NCBI GenBank assembly: GCA_018436725.1
Contig: JAHDKT010000081.1
Location: forward strand, 1 to 64,000
Direction of reading: 5' to 3'
Origin: Synergistaceae bacterium
GTDB lineage: Bacteria > Synergistota > Synergistia > Synergistales > Aminobacteriaceae
Length of the DNA stretch: 64,000 nt
The translations under genes and the position numbers were made by a program. Every line of letters begins with the position of its first letter. Position 1 is the first letter of the stretch. Below are positions 7,169 through 14,707 of this stretch, piece after piece. The notes under the pieces were generated by a model. The model saw only the letters and a list, made by a program, of their open reading frames with translations, was not told where the DNA came from and did not search any database.

Positions 7169-8482
7169 TCAGAAGAACATGCTGATCACGGCCCCCGCGA
7201 TCAGGACCGAACCCGAAGTGGCGCTGACGAACCCCGCGACCAGCGTCTTCGGAAGCAGATGATTCTCGAGGAGCTTGTACTCCTCCTCGGTCTCCGCCAT
7301 CACCCTCGCCGCCTCGACGCTCAACACGTAGCTCGCGGGGAAGCCTCCGGCGATCGACCCCAGCCCCAGCGCGAAGGACATCGGCGTGCTCAATCCCAGC
7401 TTCCGGCCCACGGGGATCGAAAACAGCGCGATTCCAACCGTCGCGATCACGATGAGAAAAGCGAAATCCGCGATGAGTTTCTTCAGAATTTCCGGCGTGA
7501 CGCCGCTCAACCCGGCGAAAACGAACATCATGATGGTCGTGTAGACGTACCCCATGCTCCGGGAACGGACCAGCGGCTCGGGATCGATGAACTTCATCTG
7601 CCCGGCGGCCACCCCGACGAGCAGCGCCCAGACGAACTTGGACACGTACCCCCGTGAAAGGGTCTCCAAATACCCCGACACGACGACCAGAAGCGCCATC
7701 TGGAGAAGAGTCGTCGTGGCGCTCTTGTACCTCTCGGGAATGTCGGGAAAGAAACGTCCCGTATCGCTGTTTTCGACACCTTTACGCTCTCTTTTGTCGA
7801 TTTCGAGTTCGGGGGCTTCTTCCCCGGCGCGAATCTTTTTCAGGATCGAACGGGACTCTTTCTTCAAACAGAGACTCGTCAGCGGGTAGCCGACAAACCC
7901 CTGAAGGACATACACCGCCATGGCCAGAACCACCAGATAGGCGTCGCCCTTCGCGGCCTCCTGCATCATCAAGGCGGCCACGAAGCCGCCGGTCAGAGGC
8001 GGCGCGGCGATGGCGGAGAGCCTGAACCCGAGAAAAGCCGTTCCTACCGAAAGAACGAGAACCAGAATCCCCAGCATGCCCGCCAGCGTGATCACGACCG
8101 TCCGCCACTGTTCCTTCAGCTGCTGCAGATTCAACATGGTGCCCAGATGGACGACCATCATCATCACGAGAAACCCCGGCATGTTCGGCGCGATTCCGGC
8201 GCGAGCAAGCACGTCCTTGGGCACGAATGTCCAAAATCCCAGGACGAACAGCGTCGCGCTGATGAACATGGCGGGCAGAAACGCCCTGGTTTTCGTCGAG
8301 ATAACCTCTCCCAGAACTATGAACAACGCCATGACCGCAAAGGCCGATTGCGTATCCAGCACCGCCGCGCCCGTATACACCCGATACACCGCAAAATAGA
8401 AAAAAGCTGCCGCCATCGCAAAGAGGATGCACGTACCGATCGATCGTTTCCGCACTCCCAACGCTGTTTGTCCCGTTTCCAT
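7169..8482 (-). CDS. multi-pass inner-membrane protein, probably DUF3100 family transporter
   Basis: A 437-residue protein with about ten to twelve hydrophobic segments and one charged cytoplasmic loop near the middle (KKESRSILKKIRAGEEAPEL). The layout and the segment MALFIVLGEVISTKTRAFLP resemble the DUF3100 family of putative transporters; this comes from memory of the family and is moderately secure. The ATG at 8482 follows AGGGAGAAGG; the longer reading to 8548 has no ribosome-binding site. A strong promoter with a palindrome over its -10 box lies upstream. It shares the transcript with the ATC-hydrolase-like gene. Confidence 0.55.
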   Translation of the reverse strand: METGQTALGVRKRSIGTCILFAMAAAFFYFAVYRVYTGAAVLDTQSAFAVMALFIVLGEVISTKTRAFLPAMFISATLFVLGFWTFVPKDVLARAGIAPNMPGFLVMMMVVHLGTMLNLQQLKEQWRTVVITLAGMLGILVLVLSVGTAFLGFRLSAIAAPPLTGGFVAALMMQEAAKGDAYLVVLAMAVYVLQGFVGYPLTSLCLKKESRSILKKIRAGEEAPELEIDKRERKGVENSDTGRFFPDIPERYKSATTTLLQMALLVVVSGYLETLSRGYVSKFVWALLVGVAAGQMKFIDPEPLVRSRSMGYVYTTIMMFVFAGLSGVTPEILKKLIADFAFLIVIATVGIALFSIPVGRKLGLSTPMSFALGLGSIAGGFPASYVLSVEAARVMAETEEEYKLLENHLLPKTLVAGFVSATSGSVLIAGAVISMFF

Positions 8483-8610
8483 CGCACCTTCTCCCTTCCC
8501 TTTTTCGAATGTCGAACATGGTCTTGCGAGTCGACGAAGCGGTTTCACCTCCCCGAGTTCCGGAATTTGAAGCGGCCACTGATAGTAAATATTATTTATG
8601 ATATTTTCCG

Positions 8611-8621
8611 TGATACTATCA
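8611..8621. promoter_or_regulatory. palindromic operator candidate over the -10 box
   Basis: TGATACTATCA is a perfect 11-base palindrome around a central base and covers the -10 box. A second, inverted GATAGTA half lies at 8581-8587, about three helical turns away, as expected for a repressor dimer pair. The adjacent GntR protein is one candidate ligand. Confidence 0.4.
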
Positions 8622-8642
8622 TTTCATCCGCTCTCTTGTCAA
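8613..8642 (-). promoter_or_regulatory. promoter of the DUF3100-like operon
   Basis: On the minus strand TTGACA at 8642-8637 and TAGTAT at 8618-8613 are separated by 18 bases. It is the only strong promoter upstream of the leftward pair. Confidence 0.6.
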
Positions 8643-9044
8643 GGAAGAGAAAGAAAAATGATTCATGGAGGGCGTGGAAACAGGCGGAGGTATCCTTTCC
8701 AAATGACCCGACGGGGTGTCGTTTAGTTCGATCTTGCGGGTTCGTGACGGAAATTCGTGTTTGGCGCATGATTTCTTGAGGCGGGGCGGAGGAGTCTTCG
8801 TGCAAAGGGAGAGAGCGATGGGAGCGGTTGCAGAGACGGTCTAGTGTCCGAAAATGGGCGGATGGATTGTTCAGGAGGTTGTCGACGTTGTGCTGGAGCG
8901 CGTTTTGCGCGCTGTTGTTGGTTTGCTCGATTCCGTAATACGTATCCCGCCGGAAAGAACCGAGCACCGCCGAAGAGCTCCGTGCAAAAAACAACGGCGC
9001 TCGACGGCGGTGCTCGCAGTAATCGTCGCCCGAATCGGCGGATT
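8643..9044. other. gene-free stretch
   Basis: About 400 bases without a supportable gene. Readings on both strands lack ribosome-binding sites and family resemblance. The only clear structure is the large inverted repeat at 8961-9016. Confidence 0.5.
8961..9016. repeat. large inverted repeat at the end of the seven-gene leftward operon
   Basis: Outer arms CGAGCACCGCCG (8961-8972) and CGGCGGTGCTCG (9005-9016) pair perfectly. Inner arms GAGCTCCGT (8975-8983) and ACGGCGCTC (8994-9002) pair with one mismatch. The T run of the minus strand is in the loop rather than after the stem, so it is not a standard intrinsic terminator, but it sits just past the last gene and may end or protect the transcript. 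Confidence 0.55.
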
Positions 9045-9566
9045 CTATCGCGCCCGCTTCAGGGCTTCTTCCACGGCCTCCCTGTGCTTGGCGGTGAAGG
9101 CGCAGCTCGGTTCAGCGCCGCATTTCCGGCACTTCAGGTCGTAGGCGGAGTTGAGGGTTGCGCACTGAGGACAGGCGTAGTGCGTCCGTTTTTCCGTCAT
9201 CCACTGCGCGTACCCGACGTCGCGGATCCGCTCAAGGTCCTCCCACAGTTCGGCGCGGTGCGGGCGCTCTTCTTGGAAGGCTTTCAGCGTGTCGCAGGGG
9301 TATTCGTCGCAGTCGCCGCAGAAGTCGATTCCCCGTTCGGCGGCGCACACGAACATTTCGCAGGTCTTGCAGTAGGGGCCCCGCTTCTCCGAGCGGCAGC
9401 CGGTGCAGCGCATCTCCTCCTCCGGAAGCTGAAACCTCTTCGCCAGCGCCGTCAACCGCGCCGGGTCCTCCTTCGTGGCGATGAAAAGCGAGCACGCCTC
9501 GCAGTACAGGCCGCACACCGCGGCGAGCGTCTTGTCAGGCTCTTTGAAGCTCGTTTCCTCGTGCAT
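9045..9566 (-). CDS. cysteine-rich DUF3795-family protein
   Basis: A 173-residue soluble protein with many cysteines in pairs: CGLYCEAC near residues 18-25, CTGC near 54-57, YCKTC near 65-69, FCGDCDEYPC near 82-91, and a terminal CPQC with CRKC zinc-ribbon-like pair. This arrangement is that of the DUF3795 family, presumed zinc or iron-sulfur binding, with no established function. AAGGAGG precedes the ATG. It is the last gene of the seven-gene leftward run. Confidence 0.8.
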   Translation of the reverse strand: MHEETSFKEPDKTLAAVCGLYCEACSLFIATKEDPARLTALAKRFQLPEEEMRCTGCRSEKRGPYCKTCEMFVCAAERGIDFCGDCDEYPCDTLKAFQEERPHRAELWEDLERIRDVGYAQWMTEKRTHYACPQCATLNSAYDLKCRKCGAEPSCAFTAKHREAVEEALKRAR

Positions 9567-9594
9567 GATGTCCCCTCCTTGAGTTTGCTGCGCG

Positions 9595-10518
9595 CTACAG
9601 GCGCGCCTCGACCCTGTTCAAAAAGTCGCCTACCACGCGCAGGTAGCGCTCCGTCTCTTCGAGGTGCGGCATGTGCGCGCTCTCCTCGAAGATCACCCAT
9701 TCGGAGCCGCGTATGCCGCGATGCACCGTTTCGGTGATGGCGGGCGTGGCCTCGTCGTAGCGACCGCCGATGACGAGCGCGGGCGCGTCTATCTCCGGTA
9801 GGCGCTCCACGATGTCCCACTCCTTGAGTTTGCCGGTGACGTGGAACTCGCTCGGCCCGTTCATGGAGGTGTAGACTTCGAAGCCCGTCTTCTCGAACGC
9901 TCTTAGGAGGCACTCGGGCCACGGGTCGAGCCGGCAGAGGTGGCGTTTGTAGAAGACGTTCATCGCCTCCTGGTATTCGGGAGCGTCCGTGGTCCCGGCG
10001 GCTTCGTGCTGCAGAAGCGTCCGCTGCGTTTCGGGGGGAAGCGCCGCCCTCAGGAGGTTCGCCTCGGAGACCCACTGGAGCATGCTGGCGGGGGAGTCGG
10101 CGACGATCATGCTCGCCAGTCCGGAGGGGCGCGTAAGGGCGTGTTCCATCGCGAGCATGCCGCCCCAGGACTGCCCCAGGATGTGTACCCGCTCCAGTCC
10201 GAGAGCGCTCCGGACGACGCCGAGTTCTTCGAGAAACAGTCCGACCGTCCACATCGACGGGTCGCTCGGGCGGTCCGAATTGCCGCACCCCAGCTGATCG
10301 TAGAAAAACACTCTCCGTCCGCCTGCGGCCAGCGCCTCCAGCGGTTCGAGATAGTCGTGCGGCGCGCCGGGGCCGCCGTGCAGGCAGAGAAGCGGCAGTT
10401 TCCCCGGCTCCTCGCGCTCCCCGACGACGCGGTACCAGATTTTAAACCCCCTGAACGGGATGAAACCCTCTTCGCCGGTCGTCTTCTCCATCGGGTTCGG
10501 GCGTTCGATATCCGACAT
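9595..10518 (-). CDS. alpha/beta hydrolase, proline iminopeptidase-like
   Basis: About 307 residues. The oxyanion motif HGGPGAPHDY near residue 48, DQLGCGNSDRP near 75, and the nucleophile elbow GQSWGG near 115 are typical of the proline iminopeptidase/L-amino-acid amidase family, which releases N-terminal amino acids from short peptides or amides. The acid (GRYDEATP) and histidine (SAHMPHLE) of the triad are visible. There is no signal peptide, so it is cytoplasmic. Three close ATGs exist (10530, 10521, 10518); the last has the best-placed ribosome-binding site. The next gene upstream ends 34 bases away. Confidence 0.88.
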   Translation of the reverse strand: MSDIERPNPMEKTTGEEGFIPFRGFKIWYRVVGEREEPGKLPLLCLHGGPGAPHDYLEPLEALAAGGRRVFFYDQLGCGNSDRPSDPSMWTVGLFLEELGVVRSALGLERVHILGQSWGGMLAMEHALTRPSGLASMIVADSPASMLQWVSEANLLRAALPPETQRTLLQHEAAGTTDAPEYQEAMNVFYKRHLCRLDPWPECLLRAFEKTGFEVYTSMNGPSEFHVTGKLKEWDIVERLPEIDAPALVIGGRYDEATPAITETVHRGIRGSEWVIFEESAHMPHLEETERYLRVVGDFLNRVEARL

Positions 10519-10552
10519 CATCTCCCCCATCCTTTCATCTCCGTCCGTACGT

Positions 10553-11086
10553 TCACTCCACGACCGTCACGAAGGTCCGCATCATGCGCAACGACTGACT
10601 GTGCATCGCGGCATCCGGAGAGGCGCACCCGGAGGCGAACACCCGGATGTCCGCATCCGGAACGGTGTTGTAGATCAGGACGGCGTTATGAAACACGCAG
10701 ACGTCGGTATACACCCCGACGATCTCCACGTCTCTTATAGTGGAGGCGGAAATCCGGCTCGCCAGCTCGGCGCAGCCGTAGGTCGCCTTTTCGATCGCTT
10801 CCACGCCGGGGTGCGTCATATAGTTTTTGATCACGCCGTAGGGAAGCCAGCCTTCCGTGTATTTGCGGCAGTGCATCGTATAGGAGGAGCTTTCGACGGA
10901 ATCCGAATAGACGGGCTCCGTGTGGGTGTCCAGCGTGAAGAAAACCGTATGGCGCGCGTCGAGATGCTCCTGAATCTTCTTCTCGATGAAGCTCTCGATA
11001 TCCAGCGCCGGCTGTCCGCAGCCAAGGACGCCGTCCACAAAATCCTTCTGGTAATCGACAACGACGAGACAGTGCGCGTGCGACAT
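10553..11086 (-). CDS. isochorismatase-family cysteine hydrolase (nicotinamidase-like)
   Basis: A 177-residue cytoplasmic hydrolase. The catalytic triad is visible: Asp in VVVDYQKDF near residue 11, Lys in IEKATYG, and Cys130 in VYTDVCVFHNA. The family cleaves amides such as nicotinamide, or isochorismate. The region DTHTEPVYSDSVES resembles the metal-ligand loop of nicotinamidases, but the exact substrate is uncertain. The ATG at 11086 is preferred; GTG at 11098 is in frame. It belongs to the leftward run between a methyltransferase and an alpha/beta hydrolase. Confidence 0.85.
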   Translation of the reverse strand: MSHAHCLVVVDYQKDFVDGVLGCGQPALDIESFIEKKIQEHLDARHTVFFTLDTHTEPVYSDSVESSSYTMHCRKYTEGWLPYGVIKNYMTHPGVEAIEKATYGCAELASRISASTIRDVEIVGVYTDVCVFHNAVLIYNTVPDADIRVFASGCASPDAAMHSQSLRMMRTFVTVVE

Positions 11087-11193
11087 TCCTATTCCCACCC
11101 TTCCGTGGTTTCAATGACGGAGCGTGCACCGAATGCTCCGTCGCTCCCGGCGCCCGCGAGAGGACTTGGCGTTTCCGAGGAGCGCCGTGCGCT

Positions 11194-11880
11194 TCACGAG
11201 CGCGGTGCTTCGTTGCGCAGTATCAGGAAGATGCTCGAGTCCTTCACCTCTTCCACCCTGTAGGGATACTCGGAGGCTTTTCCCAGGCGTTCCATCTCTT
11301 CGCGGTCGAACGTGGTCGCGGTGAATCCGTCCTTGCAGACGATCCGGCCGTTTCCTGTGTTCTCCATGTCGATCTCTCCGAGCAGCCCCTTTTCCTCCTG
11401 CTCCTGAAACCACGCCAGACGGTGCTCCCAGAACTTGGGGCTGTAGCTGCTGAAGAAGGCCGTCCCTCCGGGCGCGAGCACGCGCAACGACCGGCGGACC
11501 AGGTTCTCCGGATCGCCCTTCATTGCCGACAGTCCGTTCTGCAGGCAGAGCACGACGTCGAACGTCTCGTCGAACGCCATGGCGTGCGCGTCCATCGTTT
11601 CGATCGTGCAGTTCGCGAGGTCTCCCAGATACTCCCTTCCGAGCGCGACGGACTGCTCCGAGACGTCGATGCCCGTGATTCGCCGCACGGAGGGCGACAG
11701 CTCTTTCATGATCCTGCCGTAGCCCGCGCCCAGCTCCAGCGCCGTTTCGTCGCCGCGCAAACGTTCGCGGACGAACTCGATCTCCGACCGAAGGTAGTCG
11801 CGCACTTGCGGAATCTTCGTTTGGTACACTTGGTACAGCTTTTCCGCGTTCAGCTTCTTCGCGTAGTAGCCGGCATCCAT
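11194..11880 (-). CDS. class I SAM-dependent methyltransferase
   Basis: A 228-residue cytoplasmic protein with SAM-binding motif I ALELGAGYGRIMKEL near residues 47-61, an acidic residue ending strand 2 (TGIDVSE), and motif FDVVLCLQNGLSAM near 106. The Rossmann fold of class I methyltransferases is clear; the substrate cannot be told. GAGGAGG precedes the ATG at 11880; the longer reading to 11970 overlaps the upstream gene and is rejected. It sits 26 bases behind the propeller gene, in the same transcript. Confidence 0.85.
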   Translation of the reverse strand: MDAGYYAKKLNAEKLYQVYQTKIPQVRDYLRSEIEFVRERLRGDETALELGAGYGRIMKELSPSVRRITGIDVSEQSVALGREYLGDLANCTIETMDAHAMAFDETFDVVLCLQNGLSAMKGDPENLVRRSLRVLAPGGTAFFSSYSPKFWEHRLAWFQEQEEKGLLGEIDMENTGNGRIVCKDGFTATTFDREEMERLGKASEYPYRVEEVKDSSIFLILRNEAPRS

Positions 11881-11906
11881 CCTTATCTTCCTCCTCTTCC
11901 GGAGCT

Positions 11907-13091
11907 TTATCGCCTGTATCGGCGATGCGCCTGCCCGCTGTTGACGCTGTCCCCTCGATTTTTCGACCAACTGGCGGACGCTCTTTCCGAATCGATCCTG
12001 AGCGCATTGATGAAACCGTCGTCTGTTCCGAAATACAACGTTTTGTAGCCGATAGACGGAGAAGAAAAAATGGCGTCGGATACACCGAACTTTTCGATCA
12101 GTTCCCCGTTTTCTGTTAGGGCATAAATGTACCCATTACTGGAGCCCGCGTAGAGCGTATTATTCGCTCCGACGGCCGGTGTGGCTCGAATAAAGCTCCC
12201 CGTTTGAAAGCGCCACAGAACATTACCGTCCGACCGTATCGCGTAAACGCTGCCGTCGTAGGCGCCGGCGTATACTGTTCCCTTGTCGCTTAGGACGACC
12301 GATGCTCGTATCGCCGAACCTGTATCCAATTTCCAGAGGAGCGTCCCGTCCGGTTGGAACGCGTAAAGGCATCCGTCGTCCGAGCCGAAATACACGTTTC
12401 CACCGGAATCTATTGCCGGAGAGGAGGAGACGTGTCCCATGGCAGTCCGTTTCCATTTCAAGTTACCCGAGAGTGCGAGCGAGTACATCGTCCCGCCTCT
12501 ATCCGTACCGAAATAGATTGCATCGCGCTCTTCGTCGATGGCCGGCGAGGAGCGTATCCAGGCGTTGGCTTCAAACTTCCATTTCAGATCGCCATTACCG
12601 TCGAGCGCATACAGATATCCATCCTTGGAACCGAAATAAATACCACCCTCCGAGTCGATCGCCGGAGAACTCCAAATATAGCCGCCCGTTTCGAATTTCC
12701 ACTTCAGCTTGCCGCTGAAACGGTCTACAGCGAAGAAGATGCCGTTTTTCGAGCCGAAATAGACCGTATGAGCCGATAGTGCCGGCGAGCAGACGATCTC
12801 GTCTCCGGCGTAGAATTTCCAGAGTAGAGCGCCGTCGCTGTTCAATGCGTACAAAAATCCGTCGTCGGAACCGCAGTAAAGAAAGTTTTCTTCGCTTATG
12901 GCGGGAGAGGAATAGACGTCGCTCTCGGTCGCAAACCGCCACAAAATGTTGTCGTCCAGCGCGTGCTGTATACGGGGACCGCCGAACAACGACAGCCTGT
13001 CGGCCTCCCTCATGAGAAAGAAGGGCGACAGCGCGCATAAGAGTATGAATCCCACCAAGAGCAGCAGATACCGGAACGGTTTTTTTAGCAT
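11907..13091 (-). CDS. membrane-anchored eight-bladed PQQ-type beta-propeller
   Basis: A 394-residue protein with one N-terminal membrane segment (about residues 6-26, probably an uncleaved anchor) followed by eight copies of a repeat of roughly 40 residues with the core S-S-P-A-I, Y-F-G-S-x-D-G, L-Y-A-L, L-W-K-F. This is the PQQ-like/BamB-type propeller pattern, with the domain outside the membrane. No PQQ-dehydrogenase catalytic residues are evident, so a scaffold or binding role is more likely. AAAGGAG precedes the ATG at 13091. It lies between two methyltransferase genes. Confidence 0.85.
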   Translation of the reverse strand: MLKKPFRYLLLLVGFILLCALSPFFLMREADRLSLFGGPRIQHALDDNILWRFATESDVYSSPAISEENFLYCGSDDGFLYALNSDGALLWKFYAGDEIVCSPALSAHTVYFGSKNGIFFAVDRFSGKLKWKFETGGYIWSSPAIDSEGGIYFGSKDGYLYALDGNGDLKWKFEANAWIRSSPAIDEERDAIYFGTDRGGTMYSLALSGNLKWKRTAMGHVSSSPAIDSGGNVYFGSDDGCLYAFQPDGTLLWKLDTGSAIRASVVLSDKGTVYAGAYDGSVYAIRSDGNVLWRFQTGSFIRATPAVGANNTLYAGSSNGYIYALTENGELIEKFGVSDAIFSSPSIGYKTLYFGTDDGFINALRIDSERASASWSKNRGDSVNSGQAHRRYRR

Positions 13092-13158
13092 GGGGTAACG
13101 CTCCTTTAGAAGCCCCAATGTTCTGGATTCGGCGCTCGATGCCCGACTGTCCGTCTGT

Positions 13159-13917
13159 TTACTTCATCTTCACGCCGACGAGGACGTGGAGCGGGTACTC
13201 CCCTTCCTGCTGGACGAAGGGCGCGTACAGGTCGTCGAGCCTCGTCCATGTCGTGTCGAACCCCGCGTCCTCGAAGAGGTGGAGCCACGTCTTCATCGGG
13301 AAGAGCCCCAGCGTGTGGCACTCCGTGTACGTCTCCCGCACGTCGCCGCGCCGGATCAGGTAGAAGACGGTCGCCTCGTAGATCGCCGGATTCGACGGCG
13401 TGACGTAGTTGTTTTCGAAGACGACGATCTCCACGTCGCCCCGCGAGCCGGTGTAGACGAAGTTGTTGTTGCGGAACTCGTCCTTGATCGTCGCCGTCAC
13501 CAGGAGGACGCCGCCGGAGGGCAGATGCGCGTTCGCCGTTTCGATGGCGGCGCGGAGGTCGTCCTCCGTCGTCATGTAGCCGATCGAGTCCGGGATGATG
13601 ACGGCGTCGAAGCGCTCCTCGAGCCGGACGTCCCGCATGTCGCCCAACACGTAACGGATCTCCGGGTTGCGTTCGCGCGCGACTTCGAGCATCCCCTCGC
13701 TGATGTCCACGCCCGCGACGCGGAAGTGCTTTTTGAACGTAAAGTCGTGCCCGCCCGCGCCGCAGCCGAGGTGCAGCAAGCTCTTCGGCGGTGTCGCGGC
13801 GCGCTCTCCGATGCGCCGGACGTACAGCTCCGCCTCCTCCTCGTACTCCTCCGGAGACGCGAGAATGCGCTCCGTCCATGCGAGGTCGTTGTAGCCGATC
13901 CATTTTTCCTGCTTCAT
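13159..13917 (-). CDS. class I SAM-dependent methyltransferase
   Basis: A 252-residue protein with motif I LLHLGCGAGGHDFTF near residues 47-61, the acidic strand-2 end AGVDISEGML, and motif post II FDAVIIPDSIGYM near 103. The substrate is unknown. AAGGAGGG precedes the ATG at 13917, which overlaps the stop of the upstream membrane-protein gene by four bases, so the two are translationally coupled. The much longer open frame reaching 14664 is a shadow over that upstream gene. It is the second methyltransferase of the operon and is not closely similar to the one at 11194. Confidence 0.85.
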   Translation of the reverse strand: MKQEKWIGYNDLAWTERILASPEEYEEEAELYVRRIGERAATPPKSLLHLGCGAGGHDFTFKKHFRVAGVDISEGMLEVARERNPEIRYVLGDMRDVRLEERFDAVIIPDSIGYMTTEDDLRAAIETANAHLPSGGVLLVTATIKDEFRNNNFVYTGSRGDVEIVVFENNYVTPSNPAIYEATVFYLIRRGDVRETYTECHTLGLFPMKTWLHLFEDAGFDTTWTRLDDLYAPFVQQEGEYPLHVLVGVKMK

Positions 13918-14447
13918 TTCGTTCCCTCCTTGCGGGGTCTTCGCTCCCGGACGGTATGCAGCCGCTTCTTCGAAGCCGAATACGCCCCGAGCAGCAGCGA
14001 AAGCGCCGTCAGAACGAGCGCGGAGTTCCACCCCCATTCGGAGATGGGTTCCCGCGTATGCCGTTCCAGCGAACGGCGCGTGATGAACCAGTGGGTATAG
14101 CCCGGAGGCGTCATCGAAAACTCGCTGTCGGGCAGGACGACCACTTCCAGCTCCTGCCCCTGGCGCAGCGAGCCCACTTCCGTTATCTCGTCCATCAGAA
14201 TGTGGGACGCAATACGCTCGTCTTCCGCAGGTCTCCGTCCGTCCGTCACTCTCTCGGCGACGGCTATTCTCCGTGTTCCGTCGTCTCCGCCGGCAACTTC
14301 CTCGAAGCCGATAATCCGGACCATCGTCGGCGCTCCGAGTTCCCTGAAGGCGTTCGTTTCCCCGGAGAGCCACCAGGAGACCGGTAATATGATACACGCG
14401 GATAGAAAAAGGACGACCGCGGTTACCTCCGCATACGTTCTGCGCAT
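13914..14447 (-). CDS. small membrane protein with two transmembrane segments, function unknown
   Basis: 177 residues: a membrane segment near 7-28, a roughly 100-residue mostly charged middle part, a second membrane segment near 142-160, and a basic tail. The middle part contains PPGYTHWFITRRSLERH. I do not recognise a family. The layout suggests an extracytoplasmic domain held by two membrane helices. It is the first gene of the seven-gene leftward operon, with a likely promoter 40 bases upstream, and overlaps the following methyltransferase gene by four bases. Confidence 0.7.
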   Translation of the reverse strand: MRRTYAEVTAVVLFLSACIILPVSWWLSGETNAFRELGAPTMVRIIGFEEVAGGDDGTRRIAVAERVTDGRRPAEDERIASHILMDEITEVGSLRQGQELEVVVLPDSEFSMTPPGYTHWFITRRSLERHTREPISEWGWNSALVLTALSLLLGAYSASKKRLHTVRERRPRKEGTK

Positions 14448-14486
14448 GCTTTCCCTCCGTATCGTTCGTAGGGATACTTTTTGTGT

Positions 14487-14515
14487 ATTTTATCACTTTG
14501 CGGGGAGATGACGAA
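14487..14515 (-). promoter_or_regulatory. promoter of the seven-gene leftward operon
   Basis: The minus strand has TTCGTC at 14515-14510 and TAAAAT at 14492-14487, 17 bases apart, 40 bases upstream of the first ATG. Confidence 0.4.
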
Positions 14516-14707
14516 AGAAGAATCCGCGCCTGATCAACCCTACGGGATTTTCTGTCCTCGCGGCCTTTTGAGAGGAGGGAGTCGTTCTCCCGGTCGCTCC
14601 GCCCCCCTTGCCCCTTCCGCCTTCTTGGAGTATCCTCGTTGCAAGACTGCGGGGCCGTGTTCACTTATTTCGTTTCCGGGCCCGATATTTCAGGAGGTTG
14701 TTGGGGG

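Noticed and set aside
8596..8994. Leftward reading of 132 codons in the gap upstream of the DUF3100-like operon.
   Set aside because: It runs over the promoter of that operon, lacks a ribosome-binding site and does not resemble a known family; a decayed gene cannot be excluded.
14448..14707. Glycine riboswitch ahead of the SHMT-like gene.
   Set aside because: The conserved paired glycine-aptamer segments were looked for and not seen.
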